A stretch of DNA of 59,500 nt from Mesostigma viride (Eukaryota > Streptophyta > Mesostigmatophyceae > Mesostigmatales > Mesostigmataceae): the NCBI GenBank assembly GCA_009746045.1, contig RPFO01000702.1:684001-743500 (forward strand), read 5' to 3'. This document shows, piece after piece, positions 27,887 to 37,055 of this stretch (positions are counted from its first letter, which is position 1; each line of letters opens with the position of its first letter). Below the pieces are notes generated by a model. That model did not search any database, was not told where the DNA came from, and worked only from the letters and a program-made list of their open reading frames with translations. Both the position numbers and the translations under genes were made by a program.

Positions 27887-28675
27887 ATGAAACTTAAAAT
27901 AGCAACCTGGAATATAAACTCAATTAATATACGAATAAATGATCTAATTGATTTTATAGGCCAGCATAATCCTGACGTTATATGCCTGCAGGAACTAAAA
28001 TGTGAAACTAGTAAATTTCCTTATGAGTTACTATCTCACTTGCCTTATAATTTATATATTAATGGTCAGAAATCCTATAATGGGGTAGCTATTCTCTCAA
28101 AAATTCCGGCTGATGAAGTTAAAACTGATTTTCCTGGTAATTTACTATCCGATCAGGCAAGATTTATTGAAATCTGCTTTAACAGTTTTATGGGGTTTAC
28201 TAGGGTAATATCTTTATATGCTCCAAATGGCGGAGGGGAGGTAGGTAGCGATAAATTCCATATAAAGTTAAAGTTTTATGACCAATTTACTAATTATATA
28301 AATAATTTGGTATCTTATGATGAAAAATTATTCATTGGAGCAGACTATAATATTGCCCCGTTTGATATTGATGTTTATGACCCGGATAATTTACAGGATA
28401 CTACCTGCTTTACAATTGTAGAAAAAGCTAGGATGCGGAAGATATTGAATTCCGGTTTTGTCGATAATTTCAGAATTATTCACCCGGAAAAAAAGGAATT
28501 TTCCTGGTGGGATTATAGAGCAGGAGCTTTTGAGCAAAATAAGGGAATGCGAATAGATTCCATCTTATCTAGCTCTAACGCCTTACCTTTTCTAAAAGAT
28601 TGTTTTATAGATTACCAGACAAGAACGCGAAGCAAACCATCGGATCATGCCCCTGTTATAGCTATTTATGAATAA
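27887..28675 (+). CDS. xth: Exodeoxyribonuclease III / AP endonuclease (copy 2)
   Basis: Second family member in the window. The frame is open from 27818, but the ATG at 27887 is preferred because MKLKIATWNINS aligns with the family start and lies just after the mutM stop. 262 residues with ATWNINSINIR, LQELK, YNGVAILSK, GADYNIAP, the RIDSILSS segment and SDHAPV. The motif normally reading G-D-x-N is A-D-Y-N here. It forms a probable mutM-xth repair operon. It resembles XthA/ExoA rather than a DNase I-like nuclease. Confidence 0.92.
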   Translation: MKLKIATWNINSINIRINDLIDFIGQHNPDVICLQELKCETSKFPYELLSHLPYNLYINGQKSYNGVAILSKIPADEVKTDFPGNLLSDQARFIEICFNSFMGFTRVISLYAPNGGGEVGSDKFHIKLKFYDQFTNYINNLVSYDEKLFIGADYNIAPFDIDVYDPDNLQDTTCFTIVEKARMRKILNSGFVDNFRIIHPEKKEFSWWDYRAGAFEQNKGMRIDSILSSSNALPFLKDCFIDYQTRTRSKPSDHAPVIAIYE

Positions 28676-28694
28676 GCAGCTTGTAACTTATATT

Positions 28695-29144
28695 TTATTT
28701 CACAAGTAGCCATTTACTTTCCTCATAATCGAATTTTAGTAAATAGATATTACCATCCCTGCATTTAGCTACGTAACTTTCGGTTTCGCTGGTGTATTTA
28801 GGCCCTTCCGTGATTTTATCACAAACAGCTCCTTTGTTTTTGAGGAATTGCATAAAACCTAGTTTCTCCAGCTGGTAAACGTAATTATTAGTATAAAAAT
28901 GATGCTTTAGTAGCTCTGGTTTGATCTTTTTGTTGTTAAGTTTAAGTAGGCATTTGCTTTTTTCCTGGGAAGATAAAGCATAGCATTGCAGGTAATCAAG
29001 GCGGGTTTGGGTATCTGTAAATTCAGCATCAATAAGGGCTTGTTCTTTTTCTTCCTCCCATTTTACTATTTCATCTTTTCCGCAGGAAGATAGAATACCG
29101 GAAGAAAGGATTACTGATAGGGCTGTGATCTGGATTTTTTTCAT
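28695..29144 (-). CDS. Small putative lipoprotein, function unknown
   Basis: A 149-residue protein with a lipoprotein-type signal (positively charged start, hydrophobic stretch, then ILSS-Cys with Cys21 as the lipidation site). The mature part is Lys/Glu-rich with further cysteines (near 55, 65, 111 and 130) that could form disulfides. No family is recognised. It lies downstream of a structured tandem repeat and of ftsZ on the same strand, and converges with the mutM-xth pair over 19 bp. Confidence 0.7.
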   Translation of the reverse strand: MKKIQITALSVILSSGILSSCGKDEIVKWEEEKEQALIDAEFTDTQTRLDYLQCYALSSQEKSKCLLKLNNKKIKPELLKHHFYTNNYVYQLEKLGFMQFLKNKGAVCDKITEGPKYTSETESYVAKCRDGNIYLLKFDYEESKWLLVK

Positions 29145-29174
29145 AATGATAACTCCTTTAAACTTAAAAAATGA

Positions 29175-29443
29175 AATTAAGTTCGACCACCAAAAGAACT
29201 TGGTTATTGGTGATCGGGGAGCTGAAAAAACCGTACAAACGAGCAGCTATAATGGTCTTTAAGTTTTGGGAAAACCAAACTCTGGACATAACCATTATCA
29301 CCCCGATCTTAAATAAGGAAACGAGGATTAGTTGTTAACGGTGCAGTTAAGGCTACACCGCGTTTGCAAGAGGTTTTCAGACCCCGGAAAGGTTTTACCC
29401 GTTCCGGCAGCGATTCTAACCAAATTTATTTTAGTGGTCAATT
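29175..29443. repeat. Structured tandem repeat, copy 1 (~269 bp)
   Basis: First of two near-identical units spaced 291 bp apart. The unit contains several inverted repeats: CCACCAA/TTGGTG, GATCGGGG/CCCCGATC enclosing ATAATGGT/ACCATTAT, which encloses AGTTT..AAACT around a GGGAAAACC loop; CGGTG/CACCG; and CCGGAA/TTCCGG with GGT/ACC inside. GACCAC near the start and GTGGTC near the end may close the unit. No convincing ORF is present. Strand and function are unknown. Confidence 0.8.
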
Positions 29444-29465
29444 CTTAAAATAAACTAAAAATTGT

Positions 29466-29732
29466 AATTAAGTTCGACCACCAAAAAACTTGGTTATTGG
29501 TGATCGGGGGAGTTAGCAAACTGTCAAACGAGCAGCTATAATGGTCTTTAAGTTTTGGGAAAACCAAACTCTGGACATAACCATTATCTCCCCGATCTTA
29601 AATAAGGAAACCGAGGATAATTGTTAACGGTGCAGCCAAAACTACACCGCGTTTGAAAAAGGTTGCTACACCCCGGAAAGGTTTTACCCGTTCCGGCAGC
29701 GATTCTAACCGAATTTATAATAAGGGTCAATT
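29466..29732. repeat. Structured tandem repeat, copy 2 (~267 bp)
   Basis: Second unit, matching copy 1 along its whole length with scattered substitutions and small indels. The stem-forming arms are preserved almost unchanged, while loops and linkers differ more (for example the loop of the CGGTG/CACCG hairpin and the segment after GATCGGGGG). It lies 100 bp downstream of the ftsZ stop. It fits a non-coding RNA or a cruciform-type repeat. Confidence 0.8.
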
Positions 29733-29832
29733 TAAATACCTAAGGTTATTATTATAATTCTTGCTTATCTATTGTTTAAAACTTGAAGTATTCGAATATC
29801 AAAATTTAAAACCTCTTAAATAACCCTTGAAT

Positions 29833-31278
29833 CTATTTTTTTCTTAAGAACGCTGGAATATCCTGAATATCGGAACTGTTCCTAGATATGCTTGGTAACG
29901 AGTGCTCTTTTTTATCGTCAGGACTTGTATGTACTCTTGGTGATTTTGCTTCATCATTTGATTCAGCGCTTTTTAAAGAGTTCCACATACGTTTTAGCAG
30001 GGATGGCTTATGGGTGACAATAACCTGTTCTTTATAAGAAGGCGAAACAGTAACTGTTTGTTGTTCTTTCGGAGCTTCCTGCTCGGATTCGAGGTCTATT
30101 TGAGCTGATAGTTTTGCTATTTTTTCCTGTAAATCAGCTTCTTGGCTATTAAACTCAATATGACTTTCGTTCTCATTTTTGCTTTCATATTCCGGTATTT
30201 CTTCTACCTCGGTAGAGAATTCTTGGTGATATAAACTGTTTTCTATTTCTTCAATATGTTTGGTTTCTGGAGTTAATTCTTGCCTTGCGTTGCGCATGGT
30301 ATTAATTGATTCTGAATCTATACCTGTAGCAACTACTGATACCCTTATGATACCTTGTAAATCAGGGTTAAAAGTAGAACCGAAAATGATATTTGCATCG
30401 CTATCTCCGACTTCTTCTCTTATTCTGTTTGCAGCACTATCAACTTCATACAAGGTCATGTCTTTACCACCGGTAATATTTATCAGGACTCCTTTAGCCC
30501 CGGACATTGAAGTGTGATCAAGTAACGGGTTGGCAATAGCAGCTTCGGCAGCCTTTATAGCTCTCTCTTCTCCGGAAGCTTCCCCAGTTCCCATCATCGC
30601 TTTGCCCATTTCGCTCATCACGGTTTTGATATCGGCAAAATCCAGATTAATAAGTCCTGGCATGATTATCAGATCTGTCACACTTCTAACCCCTGAATGC
30701 AGCACTTCGTCAGCCATTTTGAAAGCATCGGCAAAAGTAGTGTCCTCATTAGCAATACGGAATAAATTCTGATTTGGTATGACAATTAAAGTATCAACAT
30801 ACTGTTGTAGTTCTTTCAAGCCGTTTTCGGCAGCTTTCATTCTCCTTCCACCTTCAAATAGGAACGGTTTAGTTACTACGCCGACCGTTAGGATTCCAAG
30901 TTCTTTTGCCATCCTTGCTATTTCCGGTGAGGCTCCAGTACCTGTCCCGCCTCCCATACCTGCGGTAATAAAGACCATATTACTACCTTCTAAATAGGCT
31001 CTTATTTCATTTTCAGATTCAATAGCAGATTGTTTTCCTATATCAGGAGATGCTCCGGCTCCAAGGCCTTTAGTAGCAGAAGCTCCCAGCTGGATTTTAT
31101 TAACACATTCGGAATGGCTTAATGCTTGTGCATCTGTGTTGGCGACTACAAAATTAGCTCCCTGCAGATTAGCCCTAATCATGTTATTAACGGCATTCCC
31201 GCCTGCGCCTCCCACGCCAAGGACTGTAATAATCGGTTTTAAAATAACATTTTCAGGTGCTTTGAATTCTAAAGCCAT
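29833..31278 (-). CDS. ftsZ: Cell division protein FtsZ
   Basis: Tubulin-like GTPase that forms the division ring. 481 residues: [10 protein letters not shown] (21-30), the tubulin signature GGGTGTG (109-115), the T7 region NLDFAD and conserved GTPase core to about 315, then an extended acidic/Gln-rich linker and a C-terminal DIPAFLRKK tail that serves as the partner-binding peptide. Length and linker are typical of alphaproteobacteria. No ftsA or ftsQ is adjacent; 359 bp without genes lie upstream. Confidence 0.97.
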   Translation of the reverse strand: MALEFKAPENVILKPIITVLGVGGAGGNAVNNMIRANLQGANFVVANTDAQALSHSECVNKIQLGASATKGLGAGASPDIGKQSAIESENEIRAYLEGSNMVFITAGMGGGTGTGASPEIARMAKELGILTVGVVTKPFLFEGGRRMKAAENGLKELQQYVDTLIVIPNQNLFRIANEDTTFADAFKMADEVLHSGVRSVTDLIIMPGLINLDFADIKTVMSEMGKAMMGTGEASGEERAIKAAEAAIANPLLDHTSMSGAKGVLINITGGKDMTLYEVDSAANRIREEVGDSDANIIFGSTFNPDLQGIIRVSVVATGIDSESINTMRNARQELTPETKHIEEIENSLYHQEFSTEVEEIPEYESKNENESHIEFNSQEADLQEKIAKLSAQIDLESEQEAPKEQQTVTVSPSYKEQVIVTHKPSLLKRMWNSLKSAESNDEAKSPRVHTSPDDKKEHSLPSISRNSSDIQDIPAFLRKK

Positions 31279-31636
31279 ATATTGAACCTAACTTCTTAAT
31301 TTATTAATATAAAAAACAATAACTCATCTATCTGGTGACTACCCCTCTTCCAAAGCAAATATCTATATTAAGAGCCAGTTTAAGCCTTTGTAAAAAGTTA
31401 TTCCGGCAAAGTTTAAAATTGGGATTTGGCATTAACTAATTTAGTATAACGTATAATATATGAGATTTCTGGGGGCATCAATGCTAAATAGCATTTTTAT
31501 AAATAATTTTTATAGATAATTTTAAATTATTAATTATTTTAAACTAGCAATATTGTAAAGTTATTTTTTTTAAAAACTAGACAAATAAAGGCTTTCTCGC
31601 TACCATCTAACCTAAGTGACTATGGATTAAATCTGT
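31279..31636. other. Divergent intergenic region between ftsZ and SURF1
   Basis: 358 bp of very AT-rich sequence between divergent ftsZ and SURF1 genes. It must hold both promoters, but no well-spaced consensus is evident. A small hairpin (ATGCT/AGCAT around 31481-31493, then TTTTTAT) resembles a weak terminator on the + strand with no gene upstream of it. No ORF or RNA gene is supported. Confidence 0.5.
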
Positions 31637-32347
31637 ATGAAAAGTTTTTTTATCTTTAATCGAAAATTTGAAACAGTACCTTTTTTGGTTGTGTTCTTAT
31701 CTATATTAGCGTTAATCGGCCTTGGGAATTGGCAGTTAAAACGGCTTAAAGAAAAAGAAAATTTTATCGCAAAAATTGAGCTTAATATAAAAAATTCTCC
31801 CGTTGGAATGGTTGATCTTAAGACTGCGCCAGAACTTTATGCTAAAATAAAAGTACAAGGCCATTTCTTAGATGATGAAAATATATTTTTATATGGTAGA
31901 AGGTCAGCCTATCCGGAAAAAGATGGTTATTATCTTTTATCACCGTTTAAGGATAAGCTAGGGAATGTTTATTTAGTCTCGAGAGCTTGGATACCCCAAA
32001 GTGTTAAAGGGAGTATTAGCTCTTTTAAATCAAAGAGTGAAGAAACCATTACTGCTTTCGTGATGCCTGGAGAAGAAAAGAGAATTTTTATACCGGATAA
32101 TGATGAAAAAAATAATATATGGTTTACCCTAGATTTACAGGAGGCTAGCCAAAAATTGGGCATTACTAAAAAAGATTTTTATTTAATGCAGGTAAACAGC
32201 ACGAACCTACCAGATGGAGCTTTTCCTTTAACTTCTACTTATTTAAATGTAATTAGAAATGATCACTTGGAGTATGCAATCACCTGGTATAGCTTAGCGG
32301 GATTCTTATGTATAATTTACTTTCTGTATAATAAAAAGCAGAGTTAA
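31637..32347 (+). CDS. SURF1-family cytochrome c oxidase assembly protein
   Basis: Inner-membrane protein assisting maturation of cytochrome c oxidase, probably heme a insertion. 236 residues with the family topology of one N-terminal helix (about 14-33, ending IGLGNWQLKRL), a periplasmic domain with VKVQG-like and RAWIP segments, and one C-terminal helix (about 215-233). The 3' end overlaps the convergent RNase J gene by 4 bp. Other cytochrome oxidase genes (Cox11, COX3) follow 3-4 kb downstream. Confidence 0.9.
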   Translation: MKSFFIFNRKFETVPFLVVFLSILALIGLGNWQLKRLKEKENFIAKIELNIKNSPVGMVDLKTAPELYAKIKVQGHFLDDENIFLYGRRSAYPEKDGYYLLSPFKDKLGNVYLVSRAWIPQSVKGSISSFKSKSEETITAFVMPGEEKRIFIPDNDEKNNIWFTLDLQEASQKLGITKKDFYLMQVNSTNLPDGAFPLTSTYLNVIRNDHLEYAITWYSLAGFLCIIYFLYNKKQS

Positions 32348-34020
32348 TCAATTTCGCCAATATTGACTATAATTATCGGTGATTTATTAATCTCATGCTT
32401 TAATATCCGCCTAATTGCTGACTTGGCGCATTCCTGTATTTCGTCGATTAATAATCTTCCCTTAGATTGCTTCCTTTGTTTATGCAATGTTTCTGCCACT
32501 TCCCGGGTAATAGAATTTAAAAAGTCCTCATCCTCTTTTGGGTCAAGGAGGCCAGGCATTACTATTAAAGGTTTGGTTACAAGTTCTGCTTTCCCATTAA
32601 CTATTATCGATGCGACCACAATACCGGAATCGCGAATTCTGCGTCGCATTTTAAAAATTGGGGAAGAATCAGGGAGTAAATAATCTCCATCAACTGCCAA
32701 ATACCCATTTTCTACAGTATCTATTATTTTAGGATCTTTCTCGTCGAGTAAGACAACGCTCCCATTCTCCACTTCAACTGTTTTCTTTATTCCGCTAGCT
32801 TTAGCTAATTTTACATGTTCGTGGATGTGAACAGGTTCACCGTGTACTGGAATGCAAATTTTAGGCCTAATCAGCTCGTACATTTTTTTTAATTCTTCAA
32901 TAGCTGGATGCCCTGATACGTGAACAAAGTGGTCTCTTTCGGTAATTACTTCAACCCCCATCCTGACAAAAGTGTTAAACATTCTGAAAATCTTTTTGTC
33001 GTTGCCGGGAATAATTTTCGAAGAAAATATAACCGTATCCTTTGGAGCTAATTTTACCGAGGGATGGACTCTATTAGCCATTTTAGCGGTTGCTGCCATT
33101 GGCTCACCTTGACAACCGGTTGCTATAATTAACAGTTCTTCTCTTTTATAATTTCCTATAGACCTTTCATCTATCAAGGGCGCGATATCATTTAAATATC
33201 CGCTTTCTTGAGCCGCAGCAAGCATCCTGTGCAAGCTTCTTCCGGTAAGAGCAATTTTTCTTCCGGCTTTTTGACCTGCATGAATTAAAGTATCTAACCT
33301 TGCAAGGTTGGAAGCAAAAGTTGTAACGACCACCATCTTTGGGCAGCCAGCAATAATATCTATAAGGCTTTTTCTAACATCTCCTTCTGAGCCTGAGATA
33401 CCTGCATTGAAAACGTTAGTTGAATCGCAGACTAAGGCTAAAACTCCTTCATCTCCACATTTTTTTAATATATCAAAATCTGACAGTTTACCTACTACAG
33501 GGTCGGGATCAAATTTCCAATCGCCAGTGTGCATAATGTTGCCGGCAGCAGTTCTGATCATTAAGGCTTGCATCTCAGGAGCTGAATGGGTTAAAGGCAC
33601 CATTTCGACTGAAAAAGGGCCTAGGTCAAATTTATCTCCGGCTTTTACCTCATTTATTTTAACATCATTAGCAAAAGCATATTCTGATATTTTCGTTTTT
33701 AAAAAGTTTTTGGTAAACTTAGTCGTATATATAGGGCATTCTAGGCTATTCCATAAATACTGTATAGCTCCGAGATGATCTTCGTGTGCGTGAGTAAGAA
33801 CCAAACCAAGTAGGTCTTTTTTATGCTTTTCAATAAATTTTAAATCTGCTACTACCATATCTACACCCGGTAGATATTCGTCTGCAAAACCACTACCACA
33901 ATCTACCATTATCCATTTTCCCTGGAAATGATATAAATTAACATTAATACCTATTTCATTTGCTCCGCCGAGTGGAACAAATAATAATTTATCTTTATAA
34001 GTTTTTGGGTTGAATGACAT
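32344..34020 (-). CDS. rnj: Ribonuclease J
   Basis: Metallo-beta-lactamase/beta-CASP RNase with 5'-exo- and endonuclease activity, important in alphaproteobacterial rRNA maturation and mRNA decay. 558 residues. Zinc motif H77-A-H79-E-D81-H82, a further HTGDWKFD motif, the beta-CASP region (TGRSLHRM, ATGCQGE) and C-terminal HVSGHP and PVHGEPVH segments are all present. It converges with SURF1 and is divergent from the PAP2 gene (50 bp apart). Confidence 0.95.
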   Translation of the reverse strand: MSFNPKTYKDKLLFVPLGGANEIGINVNLYHFQGKWIMVDCGSGFADEYLPGVDMVVADLKFIEKHKKDLLGLVLTHAHEDHLGAIQYLWNSLECPIYTTKFTKNFLKTKISEYAFANDVKINEVKAGDKFDLGPFSVEMVPLTHSAPEMQALMIRTAAGNIMHTGDWKFDPDPVVGKLSDFDILKKCGDEGVLALVCDSTNVFNAGISGSEGDVRKSLIDIIAGCPKMVVVTTFASNLARLDTLIHAGQKAGRKIALTGRSLHRMLAAAQESGYLNDIAPLIDERSIGNYKREELLIIATGCQGEPMAATAKMANRVHPSVKLAPKDTVIFSSKIIPGNDKKIFRMFNTFVRMGVEVITERDHFVHVSGHPAIEELKKMYELIRPKICIPVHGEPVHIHEHVKLAKASGIKKTVEVENGSVVLLDEKDPKIIDTVENGYLAVDGDYLLPDSSPIFKMRRRIRDSGIVVASIIVNGKAELVTKPLIVMPGLLDPKEDEDFLNSITREVAETLHKQRKQSKGRLLIDEIQECAKSAIRRILKHEINKSPIIIVNIGEID

Positions 34021-34070
34021 TTATTTTTCTATATTATTGTGTTTTCCTGTGTTAATTATATAAACTATTA

Positions 34071-34763
34071 ATGATGTTTAGTCTATGGATAAATAATTAC
34101 CTTGTTAATATAAGCCTAATAATTACTGCTTTTCTTACGCTTTTACTTATTGCATTTCCTGAATTGGATATTTCTTTTTCTCAGCTCTTTTTTTTCGAGG
34201 AGAATGGGTTTATATATAAGGAAAACTTTTTGGTTTATCAGATTCACGCACTATTGCCTTCGTTGACTAAATTAGTTACCTTAATTTGTCTGATATACCT
34301 TGTATACATTGCTATTAAACACAGGTCTTATAAAAGAATTCTTAGATCTGGGGTGTTTTTTTTGGTTATTGCGGCTGCGATTGCTCCTGGTTTTATGGTA
34401 AATGAAGTGTTTAAAGAAAATTTCGGTAGAGCAAGGCCGCGTCATATAGAAGAATTTAATGGGCAAAGAGAATTTACAGGGGCATTTACAATGAGCGACC
34501 AATGTGAACGTAATTGCTCTTTTTCTTCAGGTCATGCTGCTATGGGATATTTTTTAACTGCAATTGCTTATACTACAAATTTACTGTACTTTAATAGAAT
34601 TTATCTTGCCGGAATTGTTTTTGGTAGTTTAGTGGGGCTTTCAAGGATCGTAATGGGAGGGCATTTTTTAAGCGATGTATTAGCTTCGGCTTTTGTAGTA
34701 CTGTTTCTTGATCATGTAATATTTATTTTATGGCAAATGCTCATCAGAAATTTAAAAAAATAG
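34071..34763 (+). CDS. PAP2-family membrane phosphatase
   Basis: Membrane phosphatase of the type-2 phosphatidic acid phosphatase family. 230 residues, about six transmembrane helices, and all three catalytic motifs: KENFGRARP (K-x6-RP), FSSGHA (usually PSGH) and SRIVMGGHFLSD (S-R-x5-H-x3-D). Relatives include lipid A phosphatases (LpxE/LpxF-like) and undecaprenyl-pyrophosphate phosphatases; which substrate applies is open. The nadK start lies 34 bp inside its 3' end. Confidence 0.85.
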   Translation: MMFSLWINNYLVNISLIITAFLTLLLIAFPELDISFSQLFFFEENGFIYKENFLVYQIHALLPSLTKLVTLICLIYLVYIAIKHRSYKRILRSGVFFLVIAAAIAPGFMVNEVFKENFGRARPRHIEEFNGQREFTGAFTMSDQCERNCSFSSGHAAMGYFLTAIAYTTNLLYFNRIYLAGIVFGSLVGLSRIVMGGHFLSDVLASAFVVLFLDHVIFILWQMLIRNLKK

Positions 34764-35512
34764 CAATTATTCATCAGTCTACAACAGAGTCAACACAAAT
34801 AGCTGACCAATTGCGCACATATTTTTCACCTGTAGATCCAGAAAATTCTGATTTAATAGTAGTAATCGGCGGAGACGGGAGTCTTTTACACGCCCTGCAT
34901 AATTATATGGGTTTAAATATACCATTTTACGGCATTAACTCCGGTAGCGTCGGGTTTTTAATGAATAATTTTCATATCGAGAATTTCCCAAGTAATATTC
35001 AGCAAGCAAAATCTACAAATTTATATCCTTTAAAAATGAAGGCAATTAATACCAAAGGCCAAGAATTTGAAGCATTGGCGCTTAATGAAGTGTCAATTTT
35101 TAGGCAAACCAATCAGGCAGCAAAATTTCGGATAAAAGTTGACGCCATTGAAAGAATGGAAGAATTAATAGCCGATGGAGCTTTGGTTTCTACACCGGCA
35201 GGAAGTAGTGCTTATAACCTTTCTGCTGGAGGCGCTATAGTTCCTTTAGGTTCGAATGTTTTATGCCTGACGCCAATTTCTCCTTTTAGACCTCGGCGCT
35301 GGCACGGAGCGATATTACCGGCAGATGTTGTTATCGAATTTGAGATTTTCGAAAGTGATAAGAGGCCAGTAAGCGCAGTAGCAGATTTTAACGAATTTAC
35401 TCATATTGAAAGGGTGATAATTAGATCATCCAAAGATAAGGCTATTAAGCTTTTATTTGATCAGAATCATACTTTTGAAGATAGAATGATAAAAGAACAA
35501 TTCAGTTATTAA
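34730..35512 (+). CDS. nadK: NAD kinase
   Basis: Phosphorylates NAD to NADP with ATP or polyphosphate. 260 residues with the diagnostic GGDGS (47-51), PFYGINSGSVGFL (about 65-77), LNEVSIFR and TPAGSSAYNLSAGG. The ATG at 34730 overlaps the PAP2 gene; family similarity begins close to this start. Followed after 6 bp by ctaG, so probably one transcript. Confidence 0.95.
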   Translation: MANAHQKFKKIAIIHQSTTESTQIADQLRTYFSPVDPENSDLIVVIGGDGSLLHALHNYMGLNIPFYGINSGSVGFLMNNFHIENFPSNIQQAKSTNLYPLKMKAINTKGQEFEALALNEVSIFRQTNQAAKFRIKVDAIERMEELIADGALVSTPAGSSAYNLSAGGAIVPLGSNVLCLTPISPFRPRRWHGAILPADVVIEFEIFESDKRPVSAVADFNEFTHIERVIIRSSKDKAIKLLFDQNHTFEDRMIKEQFSY

Positions 35513-35518
35513 CTCTTC

Positions 35519-36049
35519 ATGCAAAAACAAAATATTAAACTAGCTTTATCTATAGTGCTATTGCTAATGAGCATGCTGATCCTCTCTTTTGCTTCTGTTC
35601 CTATATATAGTTTATTTTGTAAAGCAACAGGATTTGGCGGTACTGTTACACGCCAGGAATCATTTCTAAAGCCGCAAAAAGGTATCAGGAAAATTATAGT
35701 AGAATTTGATGCTAATGTTGATAAGGACCTTCCTTGGAGATTTGTTCCCAAACATCGACGGGCAGAAGTAACTACGGGAGAAACTGCTTTGATTTTTTAT
35801 GAATCGGAAAATTTGAGTAATAATGATATCATAGGTACTTCTGTATATAACGTAACGCCTGACAAAGCCGGTAAATATTTTGTTAAAGTCCATTGTTTCT
35901 GTTTCGAGGAGCAGTTATTAACAGCCGGACAGAAAATGCTTATGCCTGTTTCGTTTTATATTAGTGCGGACTTGGATAAAGATCCAGATATGGACGATGT
36001 TGACAGGATTACCTTATCTTATAGTTTCTTTAAGGTTAGGGATTTATAA
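35519..36049 (+). CDS. ctaG: Cytochrome c oxidase assembly protein CtaG/Cox11
   Basis: Copper chaperone that inserts Cu(B) into subunit I of the aa3-type oxidase. 176 residues: one N-terminal membrane helix (about 8-28), then [16 protein letters not shown] and the copper-binding HCFCFEEQ motif; the protein ends in a beta-sandwich periplasmic domain with ITLSYSFFK. Complete and typical. Lies immediately upstream of the COX3 gene. Confidence 0.95.
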   Translation: MQKQNIKLALSIVLLLMSMLILSFASVPIYSLFCKATGFGGTVTRQESFLKPQKGIRKIIVEFDANVDKDLPWRFVPKHRRAEVTTGETALIFYESENLSNNDIIGTSVYNVTPDKAGKYFVKVHCFCFEEQLLTAGQKMLMPVSFYISADLDKDPDMDDVDRITLSYSFFKVRDL

Positions 36050-36158
36050 AAGAAAAATTTTCTAGACATAATAAGATAGCGGGATAATATAATAGACAGG
36101 GTTATAGAATTTTGTAATTCGTCGACCCCTTTGATAATTTAGAAGTTTCGGGTAAAAA

Positions 36159-36977
36159 ATGTCGGCAAAACAACAACATCCTTTTCATCTAGTAGAACTA
36201 AGCCCTTGGCCTATTTTGACTGCTTTTTCTCTTTTATTTGTTACGCTTGGAGTTGTATTTTTAATGCATGGCCACTCTATGGCTGAGTATTTTAGTATTT
36301 TTGGCGGTGGGGCAGTCATTTTTTGCTCTTATCATTGGTGGAAGGATGTTATAAAAGAAGGCAGGGTAGGGCATCACCATACAGAGAAAGTAAGAATGGG
36401 ATTAAGAATAGGCATGGCCCTTTTTATACTTTCAGAAGCCATGTTTTTTTTCGGGTTTTTCTTTTCTTTTTTTCTAGCACGTTTTTTTCCAGCTGGAATA
36501 TTAGAAGGCTTATGGGTAACCGGGGAAGGGCTATGGCCTCCAAAAGGAATACAAACTTTTGACCCTTGGGATATCCCGTTTATGAATACCCTTATTTTAT
36601 TGCTTTCTGGTACTACCGTTACTTGGGCTCACTATGCTATTACTCAAAATGATCAGCGTAACTCAGTAATGGCCTTAGGTATTACTGTATTGCTTGGAAT
36701 TGCTTTTACTACTTTTCAAGCTTATGAATATCATCATGCTGCATTTAAGTTAACTGACGGTATATATGCTGCCAACTTTTACTTAGCTACTGGGTTTCAT
36801 GGTTTGCATGTAATAATCGGTACGATATTTTTAACAGTATGTTATTTTAGGGCAAAAAACGGGCATTTTATAGGAGGAAACGGGCATTTAGGGTTTGAAT
36901 TTGCTGCCTGGTACTGGCATTTTGTCGATGTAGTATGGTTGTTTCTATTTGTATTTGTCTATGTACTTGGCAGATAA
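36159..36977 (+). CDS. ctaE: Cytochrome c oxidase subunit III
   Basis: Third core subunit of the respiratory aa3-type cytochrome oxidase. 272 residues and seven predicted membrane helices, with HPFHLV near the start, EAMFFFGFFFSFF, the conserved HGLHVIIG helix and a terminal WYWHFVDVVWLFLF segment. The ATG is preceded by a weak AG-rich sequence. It follows ctaG by 109 bp and converges with rlmB. Subunits I and II are not in the window. Confidence 0.96.
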   Translation: MSAKQQHPFHLVELSPWPILTAFSLLFVTLGVVFLMHGHSMAEYFSIFGGGAVIFCSYHWWKDVIKEGRVGHHHTEKVRMGLRIGMALFILSEAMFFFGFFFSFFLARFFPAGILEGLWVTGEGLWPPKGIQTFDPWDIPFMNTLILLLSGTTVTWAHYAITQNDQRNSVMALGITVLLGIAFTTFQAYEYHHAAFKLTDGIYAANFYLATGFHGLHVIIGTIFLTVCYFRAKNGHFIGGNGHLGFEFAAWYWHFVDVVWLFLFVFVYVLGR

Positions 36978-37055
36978 TAAATTGTTTTCTGGCTTCTAAC
37001 TTTACAAAACTACTGAGGTTTTCTAGATACCGCAGCTTTTTTATAAGTTTTCTGT

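Noticed and set aside
29160-29760. CRISPR array at the tandem repeats
   Set aside because: Only two long (~268 bp) units with internal palindromes, no short repeat-spacer periodicity and no cas genes.
31481-31500. Hairpin with T run upstream of SURF1 as a terminator
   Set aside because: Short 5-bp stem and no gene upstream on that strand; kept only as a note in the intergenic entry.
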